Source: Bacteroidota bacterium (GTDB lineage: Bacteria; Bacteroidota; Bacteroidia; B-17B0; Aurantibacillaceae). Taken from it: a stretch of 64,000 nt of DNA. The notes under the pieces are model-generated. The model was not told where the DNA came from, did no database searches, and saw only the letters and a program-made list of their open reading frames with translations. Below, in pieces: positions 45,292 to 55,093 of this stretch. The first letter of the stretch is position 1. Each line of letters starts with the position of its first letter. The stretch covers positions 186,001 through 250,000 of the forward strand of contig JAUXTT010000017.1 of NCBI GenBank assembly GCA_030684395.1, read 5' to 3'. The position numbers and the translations under genes were made by a program.

Positions 45292-46398
45292 ATGAAAAAA
45301 ATTATTTTACTAGCAATGTTTTCAATTGCATTAATAAGTCAGGCTCAAGTCGGAGGATTACTAAAAAAAGCCAAAGATAAGGTTTCTAAAAAAGAAGAGC
45401 CTGTAAATGCTTCTCCTACGAATACAACTAACACTACAAAGTCAAATGAGACAAAGGAGCCAGAAGCTAAAATTAATTCAGAAGTACAAGAGAAGAAAAC
45501 GGATGGTATAACAAGCCCAATGCACCAAAAATACATGAACAAAATTGTATTTGCTTCTAAAACGGAAAACTTAGCATTTAAAGAGGAAATAGAAGCCGAG
45601 TTTAAATCTGAATTTAACTTAGGGGAATTGATTTACTTTAGAGTTTATCTAAATAATTCATTGTTAAATTATATTGAACCTATAGTAAAGGAAACGGAGG
45701 ATGCAAAGGGTAAGAATGCTACATTTAAAATGGTGTTCTATATTGACAATATTTTAATTGAGAATTTAAAAAATGACGACATTTCCTTAACTGAATTGAG
45801 CCCAAGTGAAAAGGGAACAAGAACTACTTTCAAAGGAGCGTTTAAGTCAGAATACGATGCTGACCAAATGATTGGAAAAGATGTATTTAAAGAATTAGTT
45901 AGAAAGCAGGACGCGAAATTAACAGCAGGTAAACATCAGTTGCGTATGGAGATTATCCCAATTTATATAGATCCTATTAATTCTAATAATTCAGTTAAAG
46001 GAAATGTGGTTGCTTCTGGTAGTATTACTTTAAATGTAAAAGAAGTTATTGTTAATCCGTCAGACCCAAATGTTTGTATGCCTAAAGCGGTAAAGTCAGA
46101 TCCTGCACTTGAAGCTAAGATGTCGAAATATTACTTCAACGAGTTTAAAACCAAATGTGATGTTGTGAAAATTTATTCAGACAATTGGGTAATTGAAAAA
46201 AACAAGCTAACAGGTGTAAATATGAGCAGACATATTGATGCCTATTTTGGATACAAAGACGCCAATGGAGCTTGCTATAAGCAACTTTATATTGTTTCAC
46301 AAGAATATGATGGAACTAAATTTGTAGATAAGATGGATTTTCTTGGAAATTATTTCCCAACTGAAATTAACTGTAAATGCCTGCAAATAAAACCGTAA
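45292..46398 (+). CDS. exported protein of unknown function
   Basis: A 368-residue protein with a signal peptide (MKKIILLAMFSIALISQAQV). A low-complexity linker rich in E/K/T/N (residues 30-75) is followed by two beta-rich domains, one with FGYKDANGACYKQLYIVSQE near the end. A cysteine pair (CKCLQIK) closes the protein. I do not recognise the family. It follows the adhesin by 25 bp and could be co-transcribed, but its role is unknown. Confidence 0.72.
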   Translation: MKKIILLAMFSIALISQAQVGGLLKKAKDKVSKKEEPVNASPTNTTNTTKSNETKEPEAKINSEVQEKKTDGITSPMHQKYMNKIVFASKTENLAFKEEIEAEFKSEFNLGELIYFRVYLNNSLLNYIEPIVKETEDAKGKNATFKMVFYIDNILIENLKNDDISLTELSPSEKGTRTTFKGAFKSEYDADQMIGKDVFKELVRKQDAKLTAGKHQLRMEIIPIYIDPINSNNSVKGNVVASGSITLNVKEVIVNPSDPNVCMPKAVKSDPALEAKMSKYYFNEFKTKCDVVKIYSDNWVIEKNKLTGVNMSRHIDAYFGYKDANGACYKQLYIVSQEYDGTKFVDKMDFLGNYFPTEINCKCLQIKP

Positions 46399-46432
46399 CA
46401 AACATTATTAGCACTTAACCTATAAAACAATT

Positions 46433-47010
46433 ATGGAAACAAAATTTGAAATAGAAATTCATTATAATGCGCAAAAAATAAAACGTATATTAACGATACT
46501 CATTATTTTGATTGTTCTTAGTGCAATAGCATTCATAATAGGCACTGTTTTTTGGGATGAATATACTCATATGGAATATGGCACATCACTTAGGTTAAAA
46601 CAAGGAGCACGTGTTGCAGGTTGCCTGTATGGGCTTGTAATATTGGAAGATATTTAGGAATAATTTCAATTATATCATTTGTAATTATTTACTTAAAAAG
46701 CAAAAAGAAGGAAGCAGTCTTGGCTCTAAATAAAGATGGAATGTATATAAATCAAAATGGAATTAAAGATGCATTTTTAACTCGGAAAGAAATTGCTCGC
46801 GTTGAAAAAACAGTGCCAGCTTCCGGAGGCTTAGCTTTGAGTATTTACTTTGTTGATAATTTAAAGATTATTGAAAATGCAAAAGGAATTCAGAAAACAA
46901 TGCTAAAAGAAAATTTGAAATATGGAAAGCCTTTTAAAATTGAAAGTAATCTTTATGTTGGTGATTTTAATGAGTTTTACAATAAAGCAGTTAGCTTTAA
47001 AACGCAATAA
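46433..47010 (+). pseudogene. frameshifted STM3941-like membrane protein gene
   Basis: The first frame (46433-46657) reads METKFEIEIHYNAQKIKRIL with one hydrophobic segment and ends VAGCLYGLVILEDI. The second frame (46621-47010) resumes GIISIISFVIIYLKSKKKEA with a second segment and continues DGMYINQNGIKDAFLTRKEI to SNLYVGDFNEFYNKAVSF. Together they have the layout of STM3941-type proteins (two membrane helices followed by a PH-like beta domain). One indel around 46625-46655 separates the halves. Homology is judged by overall pattern, so the family name is tentative; the frameshift itself is clear. Confidence 0.55.
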
Positions 47011-47113
47011 GATATCTTAAAAAAGATAATAGAATGAATTATTTGGAAAAAGTCGGTTCATTTTAAATAACCTTTTTAAATAAGCGAAAGATATAACCTA
47101 TTAGTAGAAAACA

Positions 47114-47524
47114 ATGGAAGAAATAGTAATTAAAGAAGCTCAAGCCCAATATTTAAAATCAGCCGTGAATTTGATTGATGGTTTTTTGATTTTAACTAAT
47201 AAAAGAATCATATATTCAGGTACACAAGCTCGTGTAAAATTTAATCACGGTGCTGTTGGTAACATTGTAAGGGATAAAATGGAAAAAGCGATGGGTTATG
47301 ACATTAACGAAGAAGAAACTATTTTTGACATTCCGCTTTCTGACGTTAATCACAAATTTAAAAGATATGGATTCTCTAAAAGACTTGTAATAAGCGATAA
47401 ACAAAACGTTGAATATAAGCTTATGCTTATGGTAAAAAAGGCAGAACGTGACGAATGGCCTAATGCCATTGATAATGCAAAAATCGGAATCGGAAGTAAA
47501 AATTCATGGCAAAAGCGCAAATAA
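47114..47524 (+). CDS. small PH-like domain protein
   Basis: A 136-residue soluble protein. The segment VNLIDGFLILTNKRIIYSGT is typical of bacterial PH-like domains, followed by a beta-strand-rich region (RYGFSKRLVISDKQNVEYKL). No signal peptide. Function unknown. Its last 19 bases overlap the start of the decayed panE-like gene, so the pair may once have been one operon. Confidence 0.7.
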   Translation: MEEIVIKEAQAQYLKSAVNLIDGFLILTNKRIIYSGTQARVKFNHGAVGNIVRDKMEKAMGYDINEEETIFDIPLSDVNHKFKRYGFSKRLVISDKQNVEYKLMLMVKKAERDEWPNAIDNAKIGIGSKNSWQKRK

Positions 47525-48469
47525 TTATTGCAGGAATTGGTGGTGTTGGTGGCTACTTTGGCGGACTATTAGCCAAACACTATCATGATAGCAAAAATGT
47601 TGAAATTTTCTTTCTCGCACGTGGACAACACCTCGAAGAAATTAAAAAAAGCGGTTTAAAAGTAATTAAAGGTGATGTTGAATTTATTGCCAAACCTACT
47701 TTAGCAACAAACAACCCATCAGAAATTGGCATTGCAGACCTTGTTATAATTACTACAAAGACTTTCGACCTTGAGACAATAATACAACAATTACAACCCT
47801 GCATTAGCCAGGATACAATTATTTTACCATTACTCCATGGAGTTGATAGTAAGCAAAGGATAGAAAAAAATACTTACTGGAAATTTGGTTTTAGAGGGCT
47901 GTGTCTATATCGTTTCTCGCCTTAAACAAGCTGGCGTAATTGAAAATAGTGGCAATGTACAATTGCTTTATTTTGGCAAAGATAATTTTGTAAATGAGTG
48001 ACTATTTTTTCTTGAAGAAATGTTTAAACAAACAAACATACAAGCAACGTATTCAAGAAATATTTCTACTATAATTTTGGGGGAAATTATTTTTCTTTCG
48101 CCCACAGCAACAATAACTTCTGCGTTTGACAAATGTATTGGTGAAATTCTTTCTGATAAAGATAGTTTGGCAATCATGACTTTATTAATTACAGAAATTA
48201 CTAAAATAGCAAAAGCCAAAAAAATTACTGTTTCTGAAAACATAACTGAAAAGACCTTGATGAAATTGAAATCTTTGCCATTTGAAACAACAACTTCAAT
48301 GCATACAGATTTCATCAACAAGGAAATGAAAACAGAACTAGAATCTTTGATTGAATTTGTTATTAAAGAATCTGAAAAGTCTAATATACCAACACCAACC
48401 TATTTAAGATTATATGAAATTCTTGAGAAGAAGGTTAGTTCCTCTAGCATAAGCAATCATTCTATATAA
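47506..48469 (+). pseudogene. decayed ketopantoate reductase-like gene
   Basis: The first part (47506-47925) encodes the Rossmann opening IIIAGIGGVGGYFGGLLAKH and continues to a stop after RGLCLYRFSP. Around a seven-A run at 47864-47870 the frame shifts: in the other frame it continues as GNLVLEGCVYIVSRLKQAGV, meets a TGA at 47999-48001, and then runs MFKQTNIQATYSRNISTI to ILEKKVSS at 48469 as in the C-terminal dehydrogenase domain (PanE/ApbA). Two disabling changes mean it is a pseudogene. It would have reduced 2-dehydropantoate or a related keto acid. Confidence 0.8.
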
Positions 48470-48480
48470 ATTTAATTCAG

Positions 48481-48816
48481 ATGAGTGATATAACTAAAGA
48501 AGCTGCAAAAGAATGGATTACAAAAACCTGTGGAGAAGGTCGGCTAAATTTGGTTGATATAATTTATGATAATAAACCTGAAAACATCGAAATAACAATG
48601 GTTTTTAATAAATGGGCAGGATTAAAAGTTGATTTCATAGGGAAGGATGTGATTTTTGAGGAACTACTTGAAACTATATACTCGATAAGCGAAAAAATGT
48701 GCACAATATGTGGGAAAAGTGGAAGACGTGTAGTTATTGGTGGCGTGGAAACAACATTATGCGACCAGCATTATAATTCTATAGAAGGAAAAGAAAAATA
48801 CAGAGCTGAAAAATAA
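48481..48816 (+). CDS. small zinc-ribbon-like protein of unknown function
   Basis: A 111-residue soluble protein with no signal peptide. A C-terminal CTICGKSGRRVVIGGVETTL followed by CDQH gives a CxxC-x(17)-CxxH pattern that may bind zinc. The N-terminal half (WITKTCGEGRLNLVDIIYDN) is not recognised. It begins twelve bases after the panE-like remnant and may be an intact bystander. Confidence 0.65.
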   Translation: MSDITKEAAKEWITKTCGEGRLNLVDIIYDNKPENIEITMVFNKWAGLKVDFIGKDVIFEELLETIYSISEKMCTICGKSGRRVVIGGVETTLCDQHYNSIEGKEKYRAEK

Positions 48817-48858
48817 GTTGAACTTGAAATATTTAAAATTTTATAAAAGAAATAAACA

Positions 48859-49377
48859 ATGAGACTCTCAGGAATATTACTTAATGTGAATAGAACTGTA
48901 CAAGATTCTGAAATTCTTTTGTTGGTAAATGAAGCAACAGAAGAAACTCCTGAAAATTCACATTTTGAAACAATTACATCTGATGAATTTGAGGGTGTAG
49001 GAATTCTTCGCATTAATAATACTGTTTTAATATTAGAAAAAAGTATTGCCCACGGATGTTCTTTTGATGAAATTAAGCCTTCCATATTTGATGATGAATT
49101 GGCAGCATTATCTTCTGATGGACAAGTGTTGTGCTTTTTAATAAATTCATATTCTGATACGTATGCTTATTCCTACTTTAAAAATGGCGCGCGCCTTTCA
49201 TATAAAGGTTCAGTTGGTGCAGAAGACTTGCCAAACGCATTAGAAAATGAAGATTTGGGTAAAGTAGAAATGACAGAGTCTGATATTATTGCTTTGATAG
49301 AAAAAATTGGCAGTTTTTATTTCGATGATTTGTGGAAGTTAGAAGCATCACAAGTATTGGCATACCACACTTTGTAA
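48859..49377 (+). CDS. hypothetical acidic protein
   Basis: A 172-residue cytoplasmic protein, rich in acidic residues (EATEETPENSHFETITSDEF). It contains a long alternating stretch (QVLCFLINSYSDTYAYSYFK) and a C-terminal helix (IIALIEKIGSFYFDDLWKLE). The look is that of small immunity-type proteins found near Bacteroidota secretion islands, but I find no motif. It follows the previous gene by 42 bp. Confidence 0.6.
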   Translation: MRLSGILLNVNRTVQDSEILLLVNEATEETPENSHFETITSDEFEGVGILRINNTVLILEKSIAHGCSFDEIKPSIFDDELAALSSDGQVLCFLINSYSDTYAYSYFKNGARLSYKGSVGAEDLPNALENEDLGKVEMTESDIIALIEKIGSFYFDDLWKLEASQVLAYHTL

Positions 49378-49449
49378 ACATGAATTAGAATAACACTAAA
49401 ATATTTATGTAACTCACGAAAAAAACGAAATAATTAATCATAAACAAAA

Positions 49450-50937
49450 ATGCACAAACTAAAAATTCTATTCTTTCTTTTCCTATTAAGCATAACTTCT
49501 TTTGGACAAGTAGAAAAATCATCTGATTTATATAAACTAATTAGGGAAAAAGACAGTCTACTTTTTACAATTGGATTCAATACATGCGACATCAAACAAT
49601 TTGATAATCTTGTCAGTGAAAATTTTGAATTTTACCATGACCAAGAAGGAGTTACAAATTCAAAAGTGGCTTTTATATCAGGAATCAAAAGTGGACTTTG
49701 CAAACTTCAATATAAACCCAAAAGAACTTTAGCCGAAAACTCTATGGAGGTTTACCCTTTGAAAAAGGAGGGTGTTTTGTATGGTGCAATTCAAACGGGG
49801 ACACATAATTTTTATGCGATTGAAAGTGACAAATCAGAATACCTAACAAGTGTTTCTAAATTCACGCATGTTTGGATGCTGGAAAATGGGAATTGGAAAC
49901 TTACAAAAGGTTTAAGTTATGACCATAAAGATTTTGAAAAACCTTTTGATGAAAAGCTTTTGTTTACGAATAAAAATGAAACTGAAAGATGGCTAAAACA
50001 AAAATATATTCCAGCATTAGGTATTGGTTTTATTAAAGATGGTAAAATCGAACAAATAAGTGTGTTTGGAGAATTAGAAAAAGATAAACCTGCCCCTGTA
50101 AATACAATTTGGAATGTTGCATCCATGACAAAGCCTATCACTGCTCTTGTTGCGTTAAAACTAATAGATGCAGGTAAATGGGATTTAGACGAACCTATTT
50201 ACAACTATTACACCGATCCAGATGTTGTAAACGATCCTAGAGCGAAAAAATTAACCACACGAATAATTTTGAGCCATCAAACAGGTTTTCCAAATTGGAG
50301 AGGAAATAACGCAGACGGGAAATTATCCTTCGAATTTGAACCCGGAACAAAATATCAATACTCAGGAGAAGGCTATGAATATTTACGAAAAGCAATCGAA
50401 AAGAAGTTTAAAAAGTCATTAGAAAAATTAGCAAGTGAATTAATTTTTAAACCATTAAAAATGAATGATACAAGGTTCACTTGGGATAAAAAAATGGATT
50501 CTACACGCTTTGCTAAATGGCACACTGAAACAGGAAAACTTTATGAAACGCACAAAAACACAACTGCCAATGCAGCAGACAATTTACTGACAACCGTTGG
50601 AGATTATTCCAAGTTTTTGGTTCATATATTGAATGGAGCTGGCATATCAACTAAACTATACAATGAAATGATAGCTGAACAAGTTAGAATAAATGACACT
50701 AAACATTGGGGTTTAGGTTGGTGGATTGATGAAAATATAAACAGCAATAAAGATTTTGCGCTTGTTCACGGAGGTGATGATATTGGTGTTCATACCATTG
50801 CATTTATTGTCCCAAAAACAAAGCAAGCACTTTTGATTTTTACAAACTGTGATAACGGAACAGATGCTTTTGAAGAAATACTTGTAAAGTTTTTAGGGAA
50901 AGACGGAGAAGGAATACTGAATATTGAGATGAAATAA
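49450..50937 (+). CDS. serine hydrolase (beta-lactamase fold) with SnoaL-like N-terminal domain
   Basis: A 495-residue exported protein (signal peptide MHKLKILFFLFLLSITSFGQ). Residues about 25-160 are a DUF4440/SnoaL-like cone (IREKDSLLFTIGFNTCDIKQ, MLENGNWKLTKGLSYDHKDF). Residues ~190-480 are a class C beta-lactamase-type domain with SxxK in ASMTKPITA (S225, K228), a Y-S-G motif (KYQYSGEGYEYL) and the HGG box in LVHGGDDIG. This combination hydrolyses esters or D-amino-acid amides in some members; antibiotic inactivation is not implied. The two-domain layout is a recurring fusion. Confidence 0.88.
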   Translation: MHKLKILFFLFLLSITSFGQVEKSSDLYKLIREKDSLLFTIGFNTCDIKQFDNLVSENFEFYHDQEGVTNSKVAFISGIKSGLCKLQYKPKRTLAENSMEVYPLKKEGVLYGAIQTGTHNFYAIESDKSEYLTSVSKFTHVWMLENGNWKLTKGLSYDHKDFEKPFDEKLLFTNKNETERWLKQKYIPALGIGFIKDGKIEQISVFGELEKDKPAPVNTIWNVASMTKPITALVALKLIDAGKWDLDEPIYNYYTDPDVVNDPRAKKLTTRIILSHQTGFPNWRGNNADGKLSFEFEPGTKYQYSGEGYEYLRKAIEKKFKKSLEKLASELIFKPLKMNDTRFTWDKKMDSTRFAKWHTETGKLYETHKNTTANAADNLLTTVGDYSKFLVHILNGAGISTKLYNEMIAEQVRINDTKHWGLGWWIDENINSNKDFALVHGGDDIGVHTIAFIVPKTKQALLIFTNCDNGTDAFEEILVKFLGKDGEGILNIEMK

Positions 50938-50995
50938 TTATTTGATGATGTAAGAATAAAATGTAATTTATATAAACTGATATTAAAATTAAAAC

Positions 50996-51400
50996 ATGAC
51001 AGTAGAACAAAAATTTAAAAAAGCCTCAAAATTGGAAGGAGTGCTAATCATTATCGGAGCACTAAGTTTTATTTGCTGCTACGTTTTTACGCTATTGCAT
51101 TTAGGGTTTAGAAGTCAATATGGAGTCCATAAACAATGGCAATTTTTAAGCACTCAACAATTGTGGATGATAAATGGCGCGCTTGGCTTACTTGGTGGAA
51201 TCTTCTTAAACTATAAGAAGCCAATCATTTCTGGAATCTCAGGATTAGTGGCCAGCATAGGTATTACAAGCTTTAGCCTTCTTTATTTATCTTGGAGAGA
51301 ACAGGTTGAACATATTGAATCGATTATTATGCTCGGAATAGGAATAGTACCAGGTGTGTTTTTGTATAAAATTTTAAATCGAGATAAAAAACGCAATTAA
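50996..51400 (+). CDS. four-helix membrane protein of unknown function
   Basis: A 134-residue protein with four hydrophobic stretches (ILIIIGALSFICCYVFTLLH after VE at the start, then MINGALGLLGGIFLN, ISGISGLVASIGITSFSLLY, IIMLGIGIVPGVFLYKIL). No signature motif. It follows the serine hydrolase by about 60 bp on the same strand and may be co-transcribed. Confidence 0.7.
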   Translation: MTVEQKFKKASKLEGVLIIIGALSFICCYVFTLLHLGFRSQYGVHKQWQFLSTQQLWMINGALGLLGGIFLNYKKPIISGISGLVASIGITSFSLLYLSWREQVEHIESIIMLGIGIVPGVFLYKILNRDKKRN

Positions 51401-51446
51401 GACTCTTAAAAAACAAACTGAATATTTTGCATTAAAAACTGTAAAG

Positions 51447-52040
51447 ATGAAAAAAGGGGCACACATATTTCTTATTATATTATCGATCAGTACATTTTTG
51501 TTTTCCTGTACTAATGCAGAGGAAGTAGAAGTCACTAAAAATGAAAAAATGGAAAATTTGGGTTTCGAAGACATGCCAAATTCAGAAACCAAAAGTATAA
51601 CCATTGAAACTAAAAACACAGCAGATCAACTTGAATTAATCACAAAATTGCGGGCAAAATTAGAAGAGGATGATTTTGATTTTGAACAACAAGAAGTCAC
51701 AAGATTCCCCGGCTTCAGCAATTGCGAAGAAAATACTACAATTTCAATCACAGGAAATGGATTGCGTCAATATTTTGCAAGAAGCAGAAAACCAGAAAAA
51801 AACACCACTGACTTTTACCCTGATTTTATAATACAAGTTTTCGAATTTCAAAATGAACAAATCGCGCAGGAAAAATTTGAAATCATGCACAAAGCCATGC
51901 ATTCTAAAGGCAGATTTTGTAATGGTAAGGCCCCAATGGTTTTAGTGATCAATAATAACGAAGTGTTTTATTTCTTTACAAGAGCAGAAATGTTTCGTGG
52001 CTACATCAATGAATATAGCGAATTCGTAGAAATGCTATGA
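51447..52040 (+). CDS. lipoprotein of unknown function
   Basis: A 197-residue protein with a lipobox FLFSCTN after a hydrophobic stretch (MKKGAHIFLIILSISTFLFS). The mature part starts with an acidic linker and contains two long helical segments (LELITKLRAKLEEDDFDFEQ, QIAQEKFEIMHKAMHSKGRF). No family recognised. It follows the membrane protein by 46 bp. Confidence 0.72.
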   Translation: MKKGAHIFLIILSISTFLFSCTNAEEVEVTKNEKMENLGFEDMPNSETKSITIETKNTADQLELITKLRAKLEEDDFDFEQQEVTRFPGFSNCEENTTISITGNGLRQYFARSRKPEKNTTDFYPDFIIQVFEFQNEQIAQEKFEIMHKAMHSKGRFCNGKAPMVLVINNNEVFYFFTRAEMFRGYINEYSEFVEML

Positions 52041-52238
52041 ATAGATTTAATGCAAATTGGTAAATGGAATGCTTGAAAGCTGAGAACGACAAAAATAGTT
52101 TTGGATTAGACCCATTTAAACTAATGGTGTCTGCCAAGTTTGGCATGATAACATTCATCGTGTAGAGATGGTATAAATAAGTTAGCAGTAATTGAACCAG
52201 AATTAATCAAGGGTGTACAACAATAGTAAATCAACAAC

Positions 52239-53258
52239 ATGAAAAAAAATTTAGCTACACTCATATTTCTGCTTAGTTTCACATTAGTTGATACTTTGGC
52301 CCAACCGGGAGATGATGACCATAAAATCCGATTGAAATATTTCCATGCAATTCAAGACTCCATTCAAAAGTATCCAGACAATCTTTTCTATAAATGGGTA
52401 CGTTTGGATTTGCTTTTCAATCCCCTCTTTGAAATTCAAACAAAACCAACTAAAAAAATAGAGAATTTTCTAAGTAAATCAGCCCATTTTAGTCTATACA
52501 TTCAAGATTCAATTGTACATTCAAGCAGGCCACATTATATGTCTTCTGCGCTTATTATTACTAAAACTTATAATCCAGCAAAGACTTTAGGTGATTTCTT
52601 ATTAAAGAATCAAGATGTGCTCATTGCAGATTTGACCAAATTAATTGAGAATAATTTGAAATTTGAGAATAGATTTATGAACTCCATAGGTCAATATAAT
52701 CCAACAGCAAATAAATCTAACTTTCTGTACAAACGAGGACAGTTCTACTACTTAACAGGTGAAACTGAAAAAGGACTTACTGACTTTACATCTGCATTAA
52801 ATTTTTTTCCTAAAGATGATTTGACAAAAAGAATTTACACTTCATTAGCAGCGTATTATTATAATATTGAAAAGCCAGTGCAAAAAGAAAACTACGAGTT
52901 GGCATTAAAATTCATTAGCCTTGTTGAACCTGCCATAGAAGATAATTCATATAACAAAGGTGCAGAACCGCAGTTATATCGCTACGAAAGAGAGAAGTTG
53001 GAACTTATGAAAAGATACAATGATTCTACTTCATATGTAAGTTATCTTCAAAATAGATCGGTAGGATTTTTGAATTATTACTATTCACTTATGGAAATAG
53101 TAAATGGTGAAGACAGACAAGACTTTGCAATGGACGAAGCATTTGCAAGAAGTAGAGAATATGAATTAATGATTTATGACTATTTGATTGAATTGAATCC
53201 AAGTACTGGCGCAGAAGAATTCAAAAAGCACAAGAAATTGATAATTGAAAAAATATAA
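52239..53258 (+). CDS. exported TPR-like protein
   Basis: A 339-residue protein with a signal peptide (MKKNLATLIFLLSFTLVDTL). Several helical pairs resemble tetratricopeptides (FLYKRGQFYYLTGETEKGLT, TSLAAYYYNIEKPVQKENYE). The 198-bp space upstream shows no other gene. Function unknown; the TPR character is an impression from residue pattern rather than a certain match. Confidence 0.65.
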   Translation: MKKNLATLIFLLSFTLVDTLAQPGDDDHKIRLKYFHAIQDSIQKYPDNLFYKWVRLDLLFNPLFEIQTKPTKKIENFLSKSAHFSLYIQDSIVHSSRPHYMSSALIITKTYNPAKTLGDFLLKNQDVLIADLTKLIENNLKFENRFMNSIGQYNPTANKSNFLYKRGQFYYLTGETEKGLTDFTSALNFFPKDDLTKRIYTSLAAYYYNIEKPVQKENYELALKFISLVEPAIEDNSYNKGAEPQLYRYEREKLELMKRYNDSTSYVSYLQNRSVGFLNYYYSLMEIVNGEDRQDFAMDEAFARSREYELMIYDYLIELNPSTGAEEFKKHKKLIIEKI

Positions 53259-53261
53259 CTA

Positions 53262-53414
53262 ATGCTAACACAACCTTTGATAAATGTAGTGCAGAACGAA
53301 AATAAAAGTTTGCTTGTTAGGAATTATGAATTGCTATCAGAAGTACAATCCGTAAATGAAAACAAGTACTTTTTTATAAATATGCTCACTTGGACAAAAA
53401 TAATTTCTGAATAA
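53262..53414 (+). pseudogene. duplicated 3' gene fragment
   Basis: This 50-codon frame (MLTQPLINVVQNENKSLLVR onwards to NMLTWTKIISE) matches the last 50 codons of the gene at 55094 (PVINAVHDENKSLIVRNYEF through DMLTWTKIIFN) at both protein and DNA level, including the following linker and ATGAAAAAACTA. It is a truncated copy lacking signal peptide and N-terminus. Confidence 0.75.
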
Positions 53415-53420
53415 ATTAAA

Positions 53421-54413
53421 ATGAAAAAACTACTTGCTATATCACTTCTTTTATTTTCATTAAATGGAGCTTGTCAATCGTTCCAAAAAACGTTCATCCG
53501 AGAATTTGTTCCAAATTCTAATGCTAAAATTAGCTGTAAATATGAGTTTAGCTTAGATAGTACTTTTTTATATGAGCAAAAAAATAGTTCATTAGTAAAT
53601 GGGGTAAGTCAGCAAACGATAATAAATTCATATACAGGCACCTATAAAACTTATGGTGATACTATAAAATTATTAAGTCTCAATGGTGAAATTTTAGAAC
53701 CCTCTGAAGAGCATTGCTTAATAATAGATTCCATTTTAAACGGAGTAATGGCTTTAAGTAATACGCATAAACTAACAGACTATTTTTACGATGAAAGTTT
53801 GTGGATTATTAAAGGTAAGTGGGGAGAATATAATATGATCTGGGGATATTATACCGAACAAATTGATTGTAGTAAAAAGGACTCAAGTTACGATTATAAA
53901 CGAATAGCCTTGGTTGATTTAAAATACGCTGATACAACTTATTATTGTATCCCAGCGAGTAATGATAAATTAAAATTTAATTTGAGTTTCTATGCTAAAT
54001 ACTTTTCTGTGCTCAATTATTTAATACTTATTCCTTTTTCTGAGAAAGGCGTTTCACAACGACCTTGCAGATGTTATGACAATGACATGTACATAACCCA
54101 TTGTCTTCATGGTTGGTCTGAGAGGATGTCTACATCACCTATTTTAGGTTCTCAATATGATGACAATGGCAGGTTGATACAGTATTGTCTTTATGGTGGG
54201 TTTGAGATGAGCTCTATCCCAACTGTTTTAGGTTTTGAATATTATGATAATACTGATTTAATAAAATCTTCGGCTGTATCTGGCCCAATTGAAATTGATA
54301 AAAAAGAGTATAAAACATTTAAGTATGATAATGAAGGAAGGCTTATTGAATTTAATATTCATTATTATGAAAAGGGAGAATTGACGCATAGTTATAAAAT
54401 AATTTATTTGTAA
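53421..54413 (+). CDS. exported protein of unknown function
   Basis: A 330-residue protein with a signal peptide (MKKLLAISLLLFSLNGACQS). Repetitive tyrosine/asparagine-rich segments near the end (QYDDNGRLIQYCLYGGFEMS, YDNEGRLIEFNIHYYEKGEL) resemble short YD/RHS-like or lipid-barrier strands (YDNEGRL). It starts 6 bp after the duplicated fragment, and its first codons are the same MKK(L) as in that family, so the fragment may have donated its 5' end. The stop is followed by 1 bp before the next ATG. Confidence 0.7.
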   Translation: MKKLLAISLLLFSLNGACQSFQKTFIREFVPNSNAKISCKYEFSLDSTFLYEQKNSSLVNGVSQQTIINSYTGTYKTYGDTIKLLSLNGEILEPSEEHCLIIDSILNGVMALSNTHKLTDYFYDESLWIIKGKWGEYNMIWGYYTEQIDCSKKDSSYDYKRIALVDLKYADTTYYCIPASNDKLKFNLSFYAKYFSVLNYLILIPFSEKGVSQRPCRCYDNDMYITHCLHGWSERMSTSPILGSQYDDNGRLIQYCLYGGFEMSSIPTVLGFEYYDNTDLIKSSAVSGPIEIDKKEYKTFKYDNEGRLIEFNIHYYEKGELTHSYKIIYL

Positions 54414-54414
54414 A

Positions 54415-55050
54415 ATGAAAAAACTAATAATCTTACTTTTATTCATTGCCACAACTCCAATTTTTGGGCAAAGCGATAGTCTAAATCAAGCCAAAATTGA
54501 TAGCTTGTGTAATGTTTTGCCTCTAAATTTATCATCAACTGAAGTTATTCGTTATGGATTAACCTACGATACTTGGGTAAGCAATGACGATTTTGGCATT
54601 AGTATCGCAAATGGCTGGAGACGCGACACTTTGAATGGCGATAAAGGAGTGCATAGAAATCCATTCACTTCTTCCGACAATGACAGATATGAAAAAAACC
54701 AATTTAAAGATTCTAACACCGATTGTCGATATTATAGATATAAAAAAGGGAGAAAATATACTGGAAAAGTATCAGATACTCTTTTTTCAATATACCAAGG
54801 GGAAATTATTTTCAATACAAATTGCATTAATGGAATGATACAAGGCAAAGGAACTTTAATATTACTCAGCACCAAGCAAATAATAGCAAGCTGTAGTTTT
54901 GAAGATGGAGAACTAATTGGCGAGTGTATTTCCGTGAATCGAAAAACAATGGGTGAATATCGATTCACTTATGTAAAAGGTAATTTTCAGTGGACAAAAA
55001 TGATTGAATTGGATAAAGATGGAAAAGTCATATTAGTTGGAGAGCAATAA
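54415..55050 (+). CDS. exported protein with MORN-like segment
   Basis: A 211-residue protein with a signal peptide (MKKLIILLLFIATTPIFGQS). The middle carries GISIANGWRRDTLNGDKGVH and YKKGRKYTGKVSDTLFSIYQ; the end has GKGTLILLSTKQIIASCSFE and DGELIGECISVNRKTMGEYR, a variant MORN-type repeat (G-x-G-x-L). A paralogue with the same architecture is at 55643. It begins 1 bp after the previous stop, so translation is coupled. Function unknown. Confidence 0.72.
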   Translation: MKKLIILLLFIATTPIFGQSDSLNQAKIDSLCNVLPLNLSSTEVIRYGLTYDTWVSNDDFGISIANGWRRDTLNGDKGVHRNPFTSSDNDRYEKNQFKDSNTDCRYYRYKKGRKYTGKVSDTLFSIYQGEIIFNTNCINGMIQGKGTLILLSTKQIIASCSFEDGELIGECISVNRKTMGEYRFTYVKGNFQWTKMIELDKDGKVILVGEQ

Positions 55051-55093
55051 GATTGAGAATGTTCCCAATTTTAATCCTTAAAAAATGAACAAA

